A stretch of DNA of 64,000 bases from Paragonimus westermani (taxonomy: Eukaryota; Platyhelminthes; Trematoda; Plagiorchiida; Troglotrematidae). Numbering within the stretch: the stretch's first letter is position 1; each line of letters begins with the position of its first letter. Below, piece by piece: positions 24,784-36,726 of the stretch. The DNA is taken from NCBI GenBank assembly GCA_008508345.1, contig QNGE01001693.1, positions 1 to 64,000 on the forward strand, in the 5' to 3' direction. A program made the translations under genes and the position numbers. A model generated the notes under the pieces. It was not told the DNA's origin and did no database searches. It saw nothing but the letters and a program-made list of their open reading frames with translations.

Positions 24784-24891
24784 GACACCAAGCCGAATTA
24801 TCGAACAGCTTGGTTACCAGAAGCATTTTGGTAGATGGAGAACATGCTGGGCTGATCACGCGCTGCTAGTATTCTGCTATTTGCGGCTGAG
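24784..24891 (+). CDS. candidate internal exon
   Basis: Acceptor TTGACACACACATTCAG and donor GGCTGAG|GTAAGC enclose 108 nt encoding TPSRIIEQLGYQKHFGRW then a cysteine- and leucine-rich segment, phase 2 to 2. Splice sites are good. Function unknown. Confidence 0.45.
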
Positions 24892-25615
24892 GTAAGCACA
24901 TGATATACCTGATATGCTCTGACTTGGTTTCATTTTTACTCAATTTCTTTCAAAACGTGTTTCGTCTCAAGCCCATTGTTGTTACCGATTGTTGTGCACT
25001 TTTATACCCAGTGCCCCGGATTTAAATTTATAGATATTCTGTCAGTTTTCCATGGATTCCGTGACGGTTAGCGTAGAACACAATGTACGCACTCACGCCT
25101 AGGCCGAAAGTTGGCGTTCATTAATAATCAGCTTTTTGCAATTCAACCGGAGCTCCTTTCTGGAGTGCAGCTGTTTGGAACTGTCAACTCACCTGTCCAG
25201 TAGTCCAAGTTGTTCAGCGTACGCACACAAAAACTGCGCCATTTCTATCAAGTGGTCATTTGAACTTAGCGACAAATGATCGATTCCTTGCTCACATGAC
25301 AGAGCTTTTCATGTGACTTCGCAAGGTCAGTTCGAATAGCCTAATTTCTAATGTGATTATCTCACAAACGATACCTAATGACCCAATCCGGCCTCATTTT
25401 CAAATGGATTCCGTGTTAATCCGAATGTTCCTTAGGCTCACGTTTCCGTGGGTCCGTTTTCAAGGCGGCTTCACTGTATGCAGCGTCGGTTATAGCGTAT
25501 ATGGGTTAGTTAACACGTGTCACACGAGCAATCGGTCAGCCCTAATACATTGTTGAATGTCGTTAAGGTGCCTGTGATGCTGGTCGTTGAATCTGCAAAC
25601 ATCAACTAAAATCAG
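24892..25615. other. no recognisable gene
   Basis: One 67-codon plus-strand ORF at 25353-25556 without splice support; otherwise nothing. Confidence 0.35.
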
Positions 25616-25796
25616 AATTATGTGTTGTTTACCGCAAGCAACTTTAAATCAAGTGTTTATTACGGAACTCAGAGAAGACAAATGGGAACCAGAGAATCCG
25701 CACCCACAACGTGACCACGTTGTAGTGGCTAATAACAGCAGTCACAAGTTTATAAACAAGGGAGTTTCTAAGATAACCGCACCAAATGTAGTATGA
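25616..25796 (+). CDS. possible exon running into a repeat
   Basis: After AACTAAAATCAG a frame encodes MCCLPQATLNQVFITELRE and a polar middle, then reaches a stop inside the repeat that starts at 25769. The last 9 codons are repeat sequence, so either the exon ends before 25769 or the frame is truncated by the insertion. Confidence 0.3.
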
Positions 25797-25809
25797 ATGA
25801 AGTTGAATA
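25769..25809 (+). repeat. 41-bp dispersed repeat, copy 1
   Basis: TAAGATAACCGCACCAAATG onward matches 53968-54008 in direct orientation with about two differences. In both places the hammerhead-like repeat lies immediately downstream, but in opposite orientations. Confidence 0.75.
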
Positions 25810-25844
25810 GTTTGGGCGTCGTGTTTAACATGTTATTGATAAAC

Positions 25845-25930
25845 AGATTGGGAATAACACAACGCTACGAGCAAGTTGTAATACTCTACGTTTCAACCAC
25901 CTAGGGTGGCCTTCCTCAGGAGTGTTGTAA
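25845..25930 (-). ncRNA. hammerhead-like repeat (Penelope-type), copy 1
   Basis: On the minus strand the hammerhead core CTGAGGA is followed by a stem (GCCACC / GGTGGT, loop CTA), then GAAAC and GTA, a permitted NUH cleavage triplet. Flanks ACTC and GAGT can form the first four pairs of stem I. Stem III would be a single C-G pair, as in the minimal hammerheads described in Penelope-like retroelements. Most of the 85 bp recurs at 54010-54094. Ribozyme activity is not demonstrated; the element body (reverse transcriptase, GIY-YIG) was not found beside it. Confidence 0.55.
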
Positions 25931-26164
25931 TCGATTTCGATTGCGACAGACTACTCAAATACTAGTTGTCATCTGATAATCCCATAGGCTCTTTTGACAC
26001 ACAGTCGCTGTTATTGATCGACTTCGTTGAATTGGTTCCACTGCCCCAATTATCAGGACAGTGTGCACGCACAACATACACACAGGAAACATTTATGGAT
26101 TGTGTTACTCATAAGTAGTGTAGCAGATTTATGATTTTTAGATGAGATCCAACTGTGAAAAGTA

Positions 26165-26250
26165 AGGGCCTCGGGTGGATTCGAACTAGCGACGGACACA
26201 GCATGACTCATCGCGGCAAGCGTTCCACTAAATGAGCTACAAAGCCACAT
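26165..26250 (-). repeat. tRNA-derived SINE, copy 1
   Basis: The minus strand begins TGTGGCTTTG, then has an A box TAGCTCATTTAGTGG (26225-26239) and a B box AGTTCGAATCC (26177-26187) at tRNA-like spacing. The sequence continues past the tRNA part as GGCCC TTAC TTTT and GGATCTCATCTAAAAATC, which aligns with the second copy at 34.3 kb. These are the internal RNA polymerase III promoter elements of a tRNA-derived SINE. A true tRNA is unlikely because the cloverleaf stems are imperfect. Confidence 0.65.
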
Positions 26251-26793
26251 CGAGAGCTCTAAAATTTCTCATTTGGTTTCTCTTACCCACCTGTCTCACT
26301 GTCTCATGGGATCCACCAAATGATCCAAGAGATCGACTCCCCCGGTAAGATTTCTCAAACAGTTCACGCCGGAATCCACAAACGCCACTGCACAGCAGAG
26401 AAATTGCATCACTAGTAATTAGTGTGGCACGATTTTTATGATCCAGCAGCGTCATTTCAAGCCAGTACAAGCGTGGGTTCGACTGTGCCAGAAAAATACG
26501 CTTTTCAAATTCCCTACTAACTGAGTTGCAAATTTCATGTCCAATACTTTCATTAAACGGAGATTCTGAAGCGTCACTGAATGGAATGGCATACGTGTCA
26601 AACAACTATCGCAGAGGCTGTGTATATGGCAACCACCAGCTGTATCTGGATCCTGAGCGATCGGCGTTGTCTTAGAAATGACAGCAAATATCGTGGTTAC
26701 GTCTATCTCATTCCCAACACGAAGTGCCCCTACATAACCCGTACGTTTTTCGAACCGATGCATTCGAAATCGTCCTGCTAACGCTTTGGTCAT
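26237..26793 (-). pseudogene. coding-like minus-strand region cut by a SINE
   Basis: From an ATG at 26793 the frame encodes ALAGRFRMHRFEKRTGYVG and further protein-like text to about 26610. Another frame is then open from 26605 to 26237, with NESIGHEICNSVSREFEKR and ITSDAISLLCSGVCGFRREL. The two do not join by any GT-AG pair in phase, so a frameshift or a missed intron is needed. The second frame ends at the TAG of the SINE A box, so the SINE supplies the stop. Family unrecognised. Confidence 0.4.
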
Positions 26794-27475
26794 TATTTGT
26801 GCTCTGTTTCGAAAAAGGTACTTAAGATCGAGTTGCTTGTTGTCATCATTTAACTTCTATCAACTTAGTTATGCAAAGAATAGGGTTGCCGTCCTGGAGG
26901 TACGTCAGTTCGAACCATGATGGAGAGTTTGAATACTGAGATACGTCAAAGGAGACTACTGAATTTCTTATCGTTGTGTCATTAGCCTGTCAAAGTTAAC
27001 TGTTTAGGTCTAATTGTTCATTTTCCATGGAGTGTTGACGAGTTGGGGGATGAATAGGTTCACCGGAAATGTTTGCACGGTCATAAAACGGGTAGTTGGC
27101 AAAATTTAGAGACTAGATGAAAAATTCACTCACATTGTAAACTGTAATAGAGAATCTAAGGTTCGCTTATGAACGAAACGGGTTTTTCACCGATTCAGCG
27201 ACTGATACATGGATTAGAGGCAGAGGCCCAAGGTACCTGCATCCAGTCGGTTTTTCTTATTTGGTGTCAAGTGGGCATCGGGTGATCTAAAAGCCAATTA
27301 TGGAAAACCGAACATAGCACCGCTTTTGAGGATTACAACAAGTATCAAGAACAAACTAATATTACTGTCATATTGATGCTTTAAGTAAAAGAGAATCAAA
27401 CATTGCATTAAAGCTACCTCTAGAAGCGCTGCTAATGCCCCCAAAAGAAAGGCTGTTTCAACGGTTGATAATCAG
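26794..27475. other. no recognisable gene
   Basis: A lone B-box-like AGTTCGAACC at about 26907 has no A box in front. Nothing else seen. Confidence 0.4.
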
Positions 27476-27676
27476 ATGAGAGAGGAACTACTGCCTTCGG
27501 AAGGTTCCAGGACAGAGCTTAAAAATCTTCCTGTTATGTCCTCACCGGCCGTCGTCATTCGCAACCATAAAGAACTGTTCCACGAGAACTACTCTAAAGA
27601 GATGTGGGAGAATCAAATCACCACGGAGTCAGTGGAATTCAAATGGATACAAACCAGGAATTTCAAGTCAAGACCC
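27476..27676 (+). CDS. candidate exon, unknown protein
   Basis: Exactly 67 codons lie between GGTTGATAATCAG and the donor CCC|GTACGT. The product is hydrophilic, with RTELKNLPVMSSPAVVIR and a charged aromatic stretch ending EFKWIQTRNFKSRP. Codon texture is good. It could be a first coding exon, since it starts with ATG. A further short exon lies at 27981. Confidence 0.45.
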
Positions 27677-27980
27677 GTACGTGACATTTATTGAGTCTGT
27701 GATTAGTTTGTTAGCCGCGCACTGGACACACTCAACAGCGAGTATGTCTTTCTTCAGGCCTGTTTACACAATCTGATTAATATACTGCAGGGGCAGTCAT
27801 AAATATACTTCATCAGTTGCTTAGAACGCTTTCATGTCCAAGCGGGGGAAAGTGTGCTTATTCTTACTAAGAGCGACAAATCCCATTTCTGCCGCTATTT
27901 CGCGGCGAAACGCGAAGGATAAGCCAGACGACAGCCGGATACCCAGATCCTCCTTCAGGCCGATTTTTGTCGATTTTTAG

Positions 27981-28015
27981 CTGCCGAACCTGAACTGGCA
28001 GAAGAAAAGGAGGTT
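27981..28015 (+). CDS. candidate 35-nt micro-exon
   Basis: Acceptor TGTCGATTTTTAG and a full-consensus donor GTAAGT enclose 35 nt. The open reading, with 2 nt completing an upstream codon, is AEPELAEEKEV, an acidic peptide. The exon at 27476 ends in phase 0, which does not match the phase 1 needed here, so another exon would lie between; GC-rich open sequence at about 27870-27930 is a candidate. Confidence 0.38.
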
Positions 28016-31000
28016 GTAAGTAAAGGTTTGAAATTCTCCATGCCCAATTTTTGCTGGCTCTAAATACTCCATTCTGATAAGTGTTTTAGCTTCTAGTTAG
28101 CTTTTTTGGTGGCTCCCAATCAGTTGTAACTTTTTATTTGTTTGCGTCGGTGAAACGATGTTTGAACGGCAATGTCGTACTTTTCTGACAAATTCGTTTA
28201 AACTTACTAAGCGGTCACATCTTATGTCCGTCAGCATGCAGCAAAACGTATCGACCGTCAGGCTTTCCCATCACTCAAGCGAGGAGATGAATAAAATTAG
28301 TGCATATTCCACATGTTTCTTACCCGGAGGCAGCTCATAGTTAGCTGTAGTTTCCGCTTTGTGCATGGTTAACACAACCGCTACTGCATCATCTGTCGTG
28401 TGAATGGGTATTAATCCATTGTTAACGGTCAGATAACTTCCACTAAAACTTCCTCGGTTGGAAAACAGATATTAGAACTTAAAAAGAAGGCAAAGTTGGA
28501 TGACTTTGGGACAGATGATTGAATTAAGACGGTCCATTCGATTTTCACTAACACAAAAATGAGTGTGTTCACCTGTGTGTAAATACATATCACTTCGTGT
28601 GTTTTATTTGAAAGCATACCCCGAATCGCTCCCATTGGGATATGAAGCTGATACACTCGTATTAGAAATTCGAATAGCTACAAGTATCTGCAAGCTAGTC
28701 ATCCGTTCGGTGATAAATTACTCAAAGTCAACGGAAGCATCATGTTTATGTTCCCCGGTTCACGGAGTACTTTGTTTCGTCAGCCGTCCGGTCAAACTAC
28801 TTCTGAATATTTCGGATATATAGGGTATGATCAAGTGGTCGAGAACAAGGTGGGATTAAATAATTTTAAACACCCTGAAATCTTCAATCTAGCAAGAGAT
28901 TTGCAACAAAGTTTCTCAGTTTTATGTAGATTGGGATAATGATTGGGCGACTCAAAAAGATCTGCGCAGATTGCAAGATAAATCCAACAGTTACCCAAAG
29001 GTAACTTCAACTATCAGCAGAGTGCTTTATGAGGCAGGTCAGAACGTTCAGAAATCTCTTACCAATCGGATACCAAACGTTGGCCGCATACACATTTGAT
29101 CGATCAGCCAAAATGAGTTCAGTCCACAATGAGAAGACGTCAAATGTGACACCACATCCTCCCTATCACACGTACCTATGCTTGTAGGACGACAGCCGCC
29201 GAGCCTACTCGGCTTTCTGACTTATTCACGTCTCAACAGCAATATCGCTGCTTGCATACGTCACACACAAAATGTGGCGAAAACAAACCGAACAGCTGTG
29301 GGTGGACATGTGATTTAATGTGACCCAATATGGAACTTCACGTGCATGTTTGACGTAAACAACCAAATGTTTGTTTGTGTGCTCTAGTTTGATTAGTTTG
29401 ATCAAATCACGGACTAAAGCTAAAGTTTAACAGAATGTTTCCATTACATTTTTTGTAGAACCAATGTCTGTATACAAGCTTGTCCTAACAATACTGTCTG
29501 ATATTAAACCGAGGAGTATGAAAAGCGTGAGAGAATTGAATTGGCTCCTTTCGTAGGGACGACTGTGTATTAATTGTTAAAAGAAACTAAAGTTTTATTT
29601 CCTTATACGCTCCCATTGCTTTGGGTTACAGTTCTCTTTATCAAAGCTTGTGAACAACCTGAAGGACTACACGAAGATTCCGAATACATTTAAACAAAGC
29701 TCAAGAATGGAACTAAGTTAAGAGGTTAAAACAAGACAGGAATTCCTACCAGTTGACTATGTGTGTTGATTGTTTTAATGAATAAGTTGATCTTCTGTGC
29801 TCGTTTACGTTTGTGAGTTTATACAGTATTTCGTCTAATCCAGCAGGATGTATAAAAGAAAGTCAAGAATCGCGTGCTCACAAATCAGTTTAACTTTAGT
29901 AAAAATGTGTATCAGGTTTTATGATGAACTCAACGTCAACACTTTCTCACTTACCGGATATCTTTTATCTTAGATCGATAAGCTGAAGCTGAAAAAGTGG
30001 TGATTGATGAAATGAAAGATATTTCTGTATCTAATGGCAATCTCGCGATACACACACTACTAAGTAAAAGTTTGTCAACTTATCCGCGCGTTTTGTTGGA
30101 AAAGGAGGATGAGGAGATATTTTGTTGAGGATACTCAAATGTGGAATTGAACTTAGTCACAGTTGAGTGTACAACTATAGAAGTGCCAGGCATAGGGATT
30201 TTCTTTCGTTCACATCACTGGCCACATTTAGCAACAAAATTGCTCATAAACTGACTCGGTGTACGTTTTGGACTGGTCCTGATCATATCCATCTCAGGGG
30301 ATTAGTCAACTTTCAACCATAACGGAACACATCTGGCTTATCGTGACATCAGCCTGTTCAAAACTACACACACTGACCTCCCGAGTATACAAAATGTACG
30401 GCAACATTAAAAGAACCACTTGAGGTTTTTCGAATTATTTCCCTGGGTAGAACGAAAATAGCCACATTGCAACCTCGTTTGAAATCTTCGGCTTATTTTG
30501 GCATACTGATGTAGGCTAGGTGCACCTCACTTACTAAAGTGCTCAAGCAACCCCCATTCATTGCTTCAAAATGTTTTCTGAATAACCAATTACGGTACAC
30601 GTTTGACTGCTTATGGTGCGCAGTGTCGCATTTGGGATTGAAGCGCACGGTCAGCTGTGTGACAAACATTGACGTCTTGTGTGATGCCATAGGCTGGAAA
30701 CTTAAGATCGACAAATTGGTACCGAACCGATCGATAGGGCATTGCTAATGGCAGGTTGGCTGGTTAGCTATGGAAAAATGGCAAATTGATGTAAGTGCAA
30801 GTGCTAGCATATGTGACTGTAACAGAACAACCGTATTCCGGTTGTCCTAGTGTCTATTAGAAGGACCCAGTTTTCTGGAATAATTTTGGTCACATCAGCG
30901 AGCAATTTACGGCATTGTATATTGTAACTGTGGCGAGGTCATCCCAAAACACGTTTGGTAAGGCATGTACCATCGACAGCTTTTGATATTCATTCGCTTG

Positions 31001-34000
31001 TGTGCCACCCATCCAAATGACCGTGTGGCTTCGAAGGTTTATACGTTATAGGGCTGTCACGGTGCAAACTGTGCTTTAAACTCATCAGTCAGGGGGAAAA
31101 AAATCAGCGTTCAAACTCGTGAAATCTCGTGCTCAGTTGCGCATATTCTGGAACATTAATTGTGTGAAAAACAAATGATGAATAGTTTATCCATCTTTTT
31201 GTTAGTTAAGTTTATAACATTGATTATTTGCGTTTCGTGTTTGTGTCCAATTTACTAATTGTGTTTAGAGGGCGTAAATTTCAAAGTTGCCTACAGTATA
31301 GGATACAAAGGTATGAATCGGATATGACAGCATCGGTACCTGTTCCTAAACTAACAACATCACAAGTAACAGATTATTACTATAATTAAAAACTGTGAAG
31401 GGGTCAGTCGATTTTTGCCAGCATCTCATCATATTTCTCCTCTGTAAAAATTTGTTCAACAGATAACTAGTATAGACAGTGTTGGTAACACTGTCCATTA
31501 AACAGACAAAGTTTTTACCGAATCTGTTCTAGTAATTCCGTTCTGACTTTCTGCACTACAAAATTGAGTAAAAGCAGTTCACTAATATTCTCACATCTGA
31601 GCTATTGCTAGTTTAGTTACGCAAATTCCATCTTTTTGGTCAACGAGATATTGACGGCATTATTGATGAAACCGTGCTTTAGGATAAAGGAAATGGACTG
31701 ATAATATATCCTCTGTGAGACTTCACATGTCTGGTGCAGTGACAGTGTATCCCATCTAGATCAATGACAAACCTAATATAAATCAGTAAATTGATATATA
31801 TATATATTGTATAATAAAATTTCTCACTGTTTGAGATATATAGACTGTGAAATATACGTCACACTGTTAGTAGTTAGTGGTGAAATAATCCACAACTGGT
31901 GTTTAACTATCTCCCTTTTCTTGTCAGCAGCTCACTTATCCCATCAAATTCCGTTCCGTGAGTCACTTTGGGTCCTAATGTTCAAAGCAAATCGTTGTTG
32001 CCGGTCATCGACCATTTCATCCGTAAAATTAAACTCTGCACCAAATGCAATACAAACGAACCACAATAGACAAGGCAAAGCCCAGTGTCTTCTATCTAAC
32101 GTGCTTTTGAAGCTCTTCTCAGACTCCTACGCTTTAATCAAAATATTACAATCTTTAGCTTAAAAACCCATGAAAGTACATGCGTGAAACGTCTCAGCAT
32201 AAACACTCTAATGTAGTACATGCAAGCATACAAATTTCCTTCGAAGTGTTTGGCTTCCGTACCCACGATGTCATTCGTTACCCGGTGTCCTTGTGCAAAC
32301 GATCACCACTCCTTAATCTGGTGTAATTACAAGACACTTTGAAATTTATTTTCATTGTTCTTACGACGACCTGATTTAAACGAGTAGTCTCACAATCCAA
32401 GGAAGTAATCGTGCTAGAACACACAACTACCTTAGAGATAACAAGGCCAAATAACGCCTGGGCTGAGTGAAAAATATGCCATCTGCAAGGTTTCAAGTTA
32501 CAGCGGTGCCTGTGTGTGTTCAGGAGGCCAAGCTAAACGAATTGTGTGGCTAGAAACATAGTGTGAATTTGAAACAGTGAAAATGTTAATTTGCGCAAAT
32601 GACGTAACTTCAGATGTAAAAATGCCGACGAAACGTACGTATTTATTATAGGAAACTGTTTAATTTTATCGCTTAATGTTACTTCATTACCGAAGATTGT
32701 ACAAGCATTGATATGGTGGATTACAGTGTGGAGGAATAGTGGGCTTCGTATAAGTCATAGATGCTAAGAATAATTGAATTCACTGATAACTACTCACGCA
32801 AACCCAAGAATAAGCCAACGCGGACTTTTCAACGGGTTATTGACTCACATACTGTGTGAGTTTTGAAGTGGAAGATGTTGTCCTATTAAAGAGCTATGCG
32901 TGACTGGTCTGAAAGTATATCATCCGTTAGTGTAAAGTGAACTCCTCTATTAAGGAGCTCATTCAGAAATCAATATCACATTACGTTGTCCTCACTGGTT
33001 CTCACCACGTTAACTCATATAAGCGTGTTACACCCGCTAGAAAAGTCAACCATCAATCAGCATACACGTGAACTCGAGGTACAAAGTGGCAGTCAGTAGG
33101 TCAGCAACTGATTCATCTTTTAACCAAACAATAATTTCGTCAGCCACTGACAACATTAACACACATAATCGATCCATATACATGTGGTACACCTAAACCA
33201 AAAAACCACAGCAAGCAGAAAATGTGTACAGCTGAAATCGAGAAAAAATTATGATGAGCAGTGTAAATAACTACGGTGTACACTGAGTAACTCAAATGCA
33301 GTGAGTATACTGGCAAAATGATTCAGATTTCATTATCTTTCATGTATTCGACATATACTACCGTGTTCTTTAGATGTGTCATCGACGTCTTGACATATAG
33401 TAAAGCACCTTTGTTTATAATCTGTCACCGAACACTTTCATCAAATTTATCTTGTGGCTAGATTCAGGCTATTGGTTCGCTTTGGTAGTTCTAACATTTA
33501 GCCAATGCTTCAGGGTATCATGTGAAGTTCAGCAGTACACTGTATTGAATGAACGGCCCACACACCATAATCTATGCCTGCAAGTAAGTTGGTAAGTTAG
33601 ATTCAGATTCGAAAGTGTTCGCACTAGATCTTTGATCGACTTTAAATTTACACAAGTTGTTTAGTAATGAACAATCAGGTTGATCAATTGATACAGATAA
33701 TCTGGTAGTGTTTTAACTAGTTCCCCTATCACGACTGTGCATTATCAGCTCCAAAAAAGAACAGCTAGATATACCATCTGCCTTAGTACACTTGCAATGG
33801 TTGTTCGCAACTGAAGTAGATCAGAATGTTTGAGCACTCATGATTGTGCTGTTCTTATTGATCTACAGGATACGGATGGCAAAATTTGTCAATGAATTCA
33901 CATGCTGGTACTGATGCGCACATGCTCAATCATTCGATGCTAATATTGTCGTTGAGTCATGGCCATCCACCAGGTTGGTCCATTTGATCCGAAACGTTAC

Positions 34001-34289
34001 ACCTGAGAACGGTAGCTGACTGTTGCTCTCTTTTGTTGTCATGTCAATTTACGGCCCTTGTTGCTCTGATCAATTTTGTGCTTTGACGTGCGTTTGTCAA
34101 CATTCTTCTCACTTCAGCTTTGCTGACTTCCCCGTAAAACTACAATAGGAGCCAATATTGCCACCGCACCTTTCGTTTCTCGTAGTCAGACATTTTGTGC
34201 GCAGAGTTCGTTCGCAGTTGTGGACATCCATTATTCACTTTTGAGTCACACACTTCTGAAATCTAGTCCGAAATGGATTTAAGTGAGGT
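28016..34289. other. long stretch without a supported gene
   Basis: Contains short unsupported ORFs (28158-28340, 28563-28939, 30493-30748, 31807-32163, 32278-32496), a short TA microsatellite at 31795-31808 and otherwise AT-rich stop-dense sequence. Probably intronic or intergenic. Confidence 0.4.
31795..31808. repeat. (TA)n microsatellite
   Basis: Seven TA dinucleotides, read directly. Confidence 0.85.
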
Positions 34290-34390
34290 CCGGTTGCGGA
34301 AAATCTGGGCTCTAGCTGGATTAGAACCAGCGGCAGAAGCAGCAGGTTCAAATGCAGTGAGCACTCAACCAGCCGAGCAACAAAGTCACG
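34290..34390 (-). repeat. tRNA-derived SINE, copy 2
   Basis: The minus strand begins GTGACTTTGTTGCTC, close to copy 1. It has an A-box-like TTGCTCGGCTGG (34369-34380) and a B box GGTTCTAATCC (34318-34328), and continues GAGCCC, a T-rich spacer and GGACCTCACTTAAATCC, which aligns with the post-tRNA part of copy 1. A plus-strand ORF across it shows the GLEPA tract often produced by translating reversed tRNA-type B boxes, so that ORF (34273-34464) is not a gene. Confidence 0.65.
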
Positions 34391-34677
34391 CTGAGGGCCC
34401 AAAGGTTTGCACATTTAGATTCAGTTCCACTGTATCAAATGAAATTCAAAAAGTGACCCAATGAATTTTCTGCAAAACGGGACTTCCCAACAGTTCATGG
34501 TGGAATCCATCAACATCATCGTTGAACATTGAAGCTGTATTGTTTTCAAGTTGGACATCACTCATATTTGATTGCAGTCTTCGCATTCAGATAAATTTTC
34601 AAGCCAGCCTCTTTTAAATAGGAGCACTAAATTCAAGTTGCGCTCTCCTTAGAGCTCGTCAGTTGTATTACTTTTGA

Positions 34678-36357
34678 GTGCGTGTATGTGTCAGACAACG
34701 GCCAAAGTTGGATGTCAAACGGCTGGAGAACTCCAAGACGACGACTGCCTTTCAACGTGCAATAGTCGCTCGTCTGCAAAACGCTCCTGTATCCACTAAC
34801 CCCGAGGGTATGTGGCAACAACTCAAAAAATTGATTGCGGCAGCAGCCACTGAGATGAACGGTGTGGAGCGCAAGAAACGCCCTGGCTGGTTCGACAACA
34901 ACAACGTGGTTATCTTCAGCTTGGTACAAGAGAAGAATGCCGTGTTCGTCACGTCCACATTGGACCCGGCCAATGGAACGAAGAATGCTACGTTCCGGAG
35001 TATCCGCCGTCAACTGGCCCAGCGTGTTCGCGGAATCAAGGACAACTGGTGGAGGAAGCACGGTGAGCGGATGCAGGGCTTCACAGATAGTCGACAACAC
35101 GAAGAGTTTTACGATTCACTTAAGGCGGTCTTCGGTCCATCTATCCAGTCTACTAAAGCACTGGTAGATGTGGACACCGGCTGTTCTTGCACTTAGCCGG
35201 AAGACGGCATGAAGGTGTGGCGCAAACACTTCGGCAGCCTGCCAAATCGCCCTGCTACAATTGATTGGGTGACTGTTGAGGTCGAGTACCGGAAGGACGG
35301 GCGTCTGTTGAATATCCGATGTTTCGGCGCCCCAACCCGGCTAAAAACCTCAACGATGCGCATGTTTCTGTTCGCAGATGACAGCGCATTGCTAGCATAC
35401 GGTGAAGAAGAGCTGCAACGTCTAGCTACGGCGTTCGCTTCCGCAGCATCGAAGTTCGGATTGGACATCAACACAGGTAAGACGTTTTCGTTCTTCCAGC
35501 CTTCTCCTGGTGGAGGTGCTGCTTTTGCACCTCCACCCTAAATCCGCATCGCTGGAGACACTGTGAATGGCTGCGGGGATTTTTGCTACTTGGGTAGCAA
35601 CTTGTCGACAGATCTGTCCGTGGACCGCGAGTTGAGAGCGCGTGTGGCAAAGGCTAGCGCTGCTTTCGGACGTCTTGAAAGGCGTGTCTGGAAGAATCAC
35701 AGCCTGAAGATGGCCACGAAGTTGTGTGTCTACCGCTCAATGGTGCTGTCTATCCTGCTGTACGGCAGTGAGACGTGGACACTGTATCAGCGGAACGTGA
35801 GCTATTTGAGCCGTTTCCATGTTCAGTGTCTGAGGCGCATCTTGGGTATTCGGTGGTCGGACATGATTCCGAACACTGAGGTAATGCGGCGAGCGGACAT
35901 GGACGGGATGGAAGCCATGTTGATGCTGAACCAGCTCCGTTGGCTCGGTCACGTCCGTCGGATGGGCGATGACCGTATCCCGAAGCAGTTACTGTACGGA
36001 CAAGTGAAGTCAGGTAAGCGAAATCCCGGTGGCCAGAAGCGGAGGTACCAGGATGTTGTGCAGGTAAGTCTTTCACGTTGTAACATTGATTTTAGATGTT
36101 GGGAAGATTTGGCGTTGAACCGGACGGCCTGGAGGAATACGGTTCGGGCGGGCGTCCGAGCGTTCAACGAGCAACTATTGCGTGGTCGCGAGCGGAAGCG
36201 TGCGGTACGCAAAGGAACCATCGGTGCCATAGGTCGCGGTGACGTGACTATATGGCGTTGTGATGTGTGCGGCCGCGAATGCGCTGGCCGTTTGGGGCTG
36301 GTAGGTCACCAACGTACTCATAGTACCCCGTCGGCGAAGAGGCGGCGAGTACGCTAG
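34678..36357 (+). pseudogene. decayed non-LTR retrotransposon ORF (partial RT plus C2H2 finger)
   Basis: One frame runs from 34678 to the stop at 36357, interrupted by TAG at 35194 and TAA at 35539. The first part resembles the linker between endonuclease and reverse transcriptase (KKRPGWFDNNN). RT motifs before the palm are missing: at about 35275 the text jumps to the segment leading into FLFADDSALLA, the FADD catalytic motif. Then follow the thumb-like FCYLGSNLSTD, YGSETW and RWLGHVRRMGDDRIPKQLLY blocks typical of animal endonuclease/RT elements. It ends in CDVCGRECAGRLGLVGHQRTH, a perfect CX2CX12HX3H zinc finger (36262-36324). The endonuclease is absent (5' truncation). The exact clade is not assigned. 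The element is dead. Confidence 0.88.
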
Positions 36358-36726
36358 GCTCAGGTAGGTCAAATCGGTATACCTATTCTACTTCTGTTAA
36401 TGACTGCATCGGCCAACATCGTGGTCATTGACAATTAATCCGCTCTTCTTTTCAGAAACCTGAGTGTCTGTGGTCTTCTACCCATTCTTTTCTCCGGCTT
36501 TGTTGATGTAATGTATGATGAATGGTCTGCCTGGCTTTTCATAGTCCAATGAGAACTTTGCTTTTCATCCTTATCTTCTCTGGGATGCACTAACCTGCAC
36601 CCCTATACTGCAACGCTTCTTGTATTACACTTCAAAAATCTTTCTTCTCAGTGTAGATCTCGTCATTGCAGCCTCTCTGTTTAGTTTCCGAGAGATAAGA
36701 GTTTCCTTTCCTTATTAGCCAATCAA
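36358..36726. other. spacer within the retroelement locus
   Basis: No coding sense. It separates the RT frame from the 3' module and may be the element's 3' UTR or an insertion. Confidence 0.4.

Noticed and set aside
34273..34464. 63-codon plus-strand ORF with AGLEPAAEAAGSNA
   Set aside because: It is the reverse reading of a tRNA-derived SINE; the GLEPA tract comes from the B box.
34633..35100. 155-codon minus-strand ORF
   Set aside because: Shadow of the non-LTR retrotransposon frame on the plus strand.
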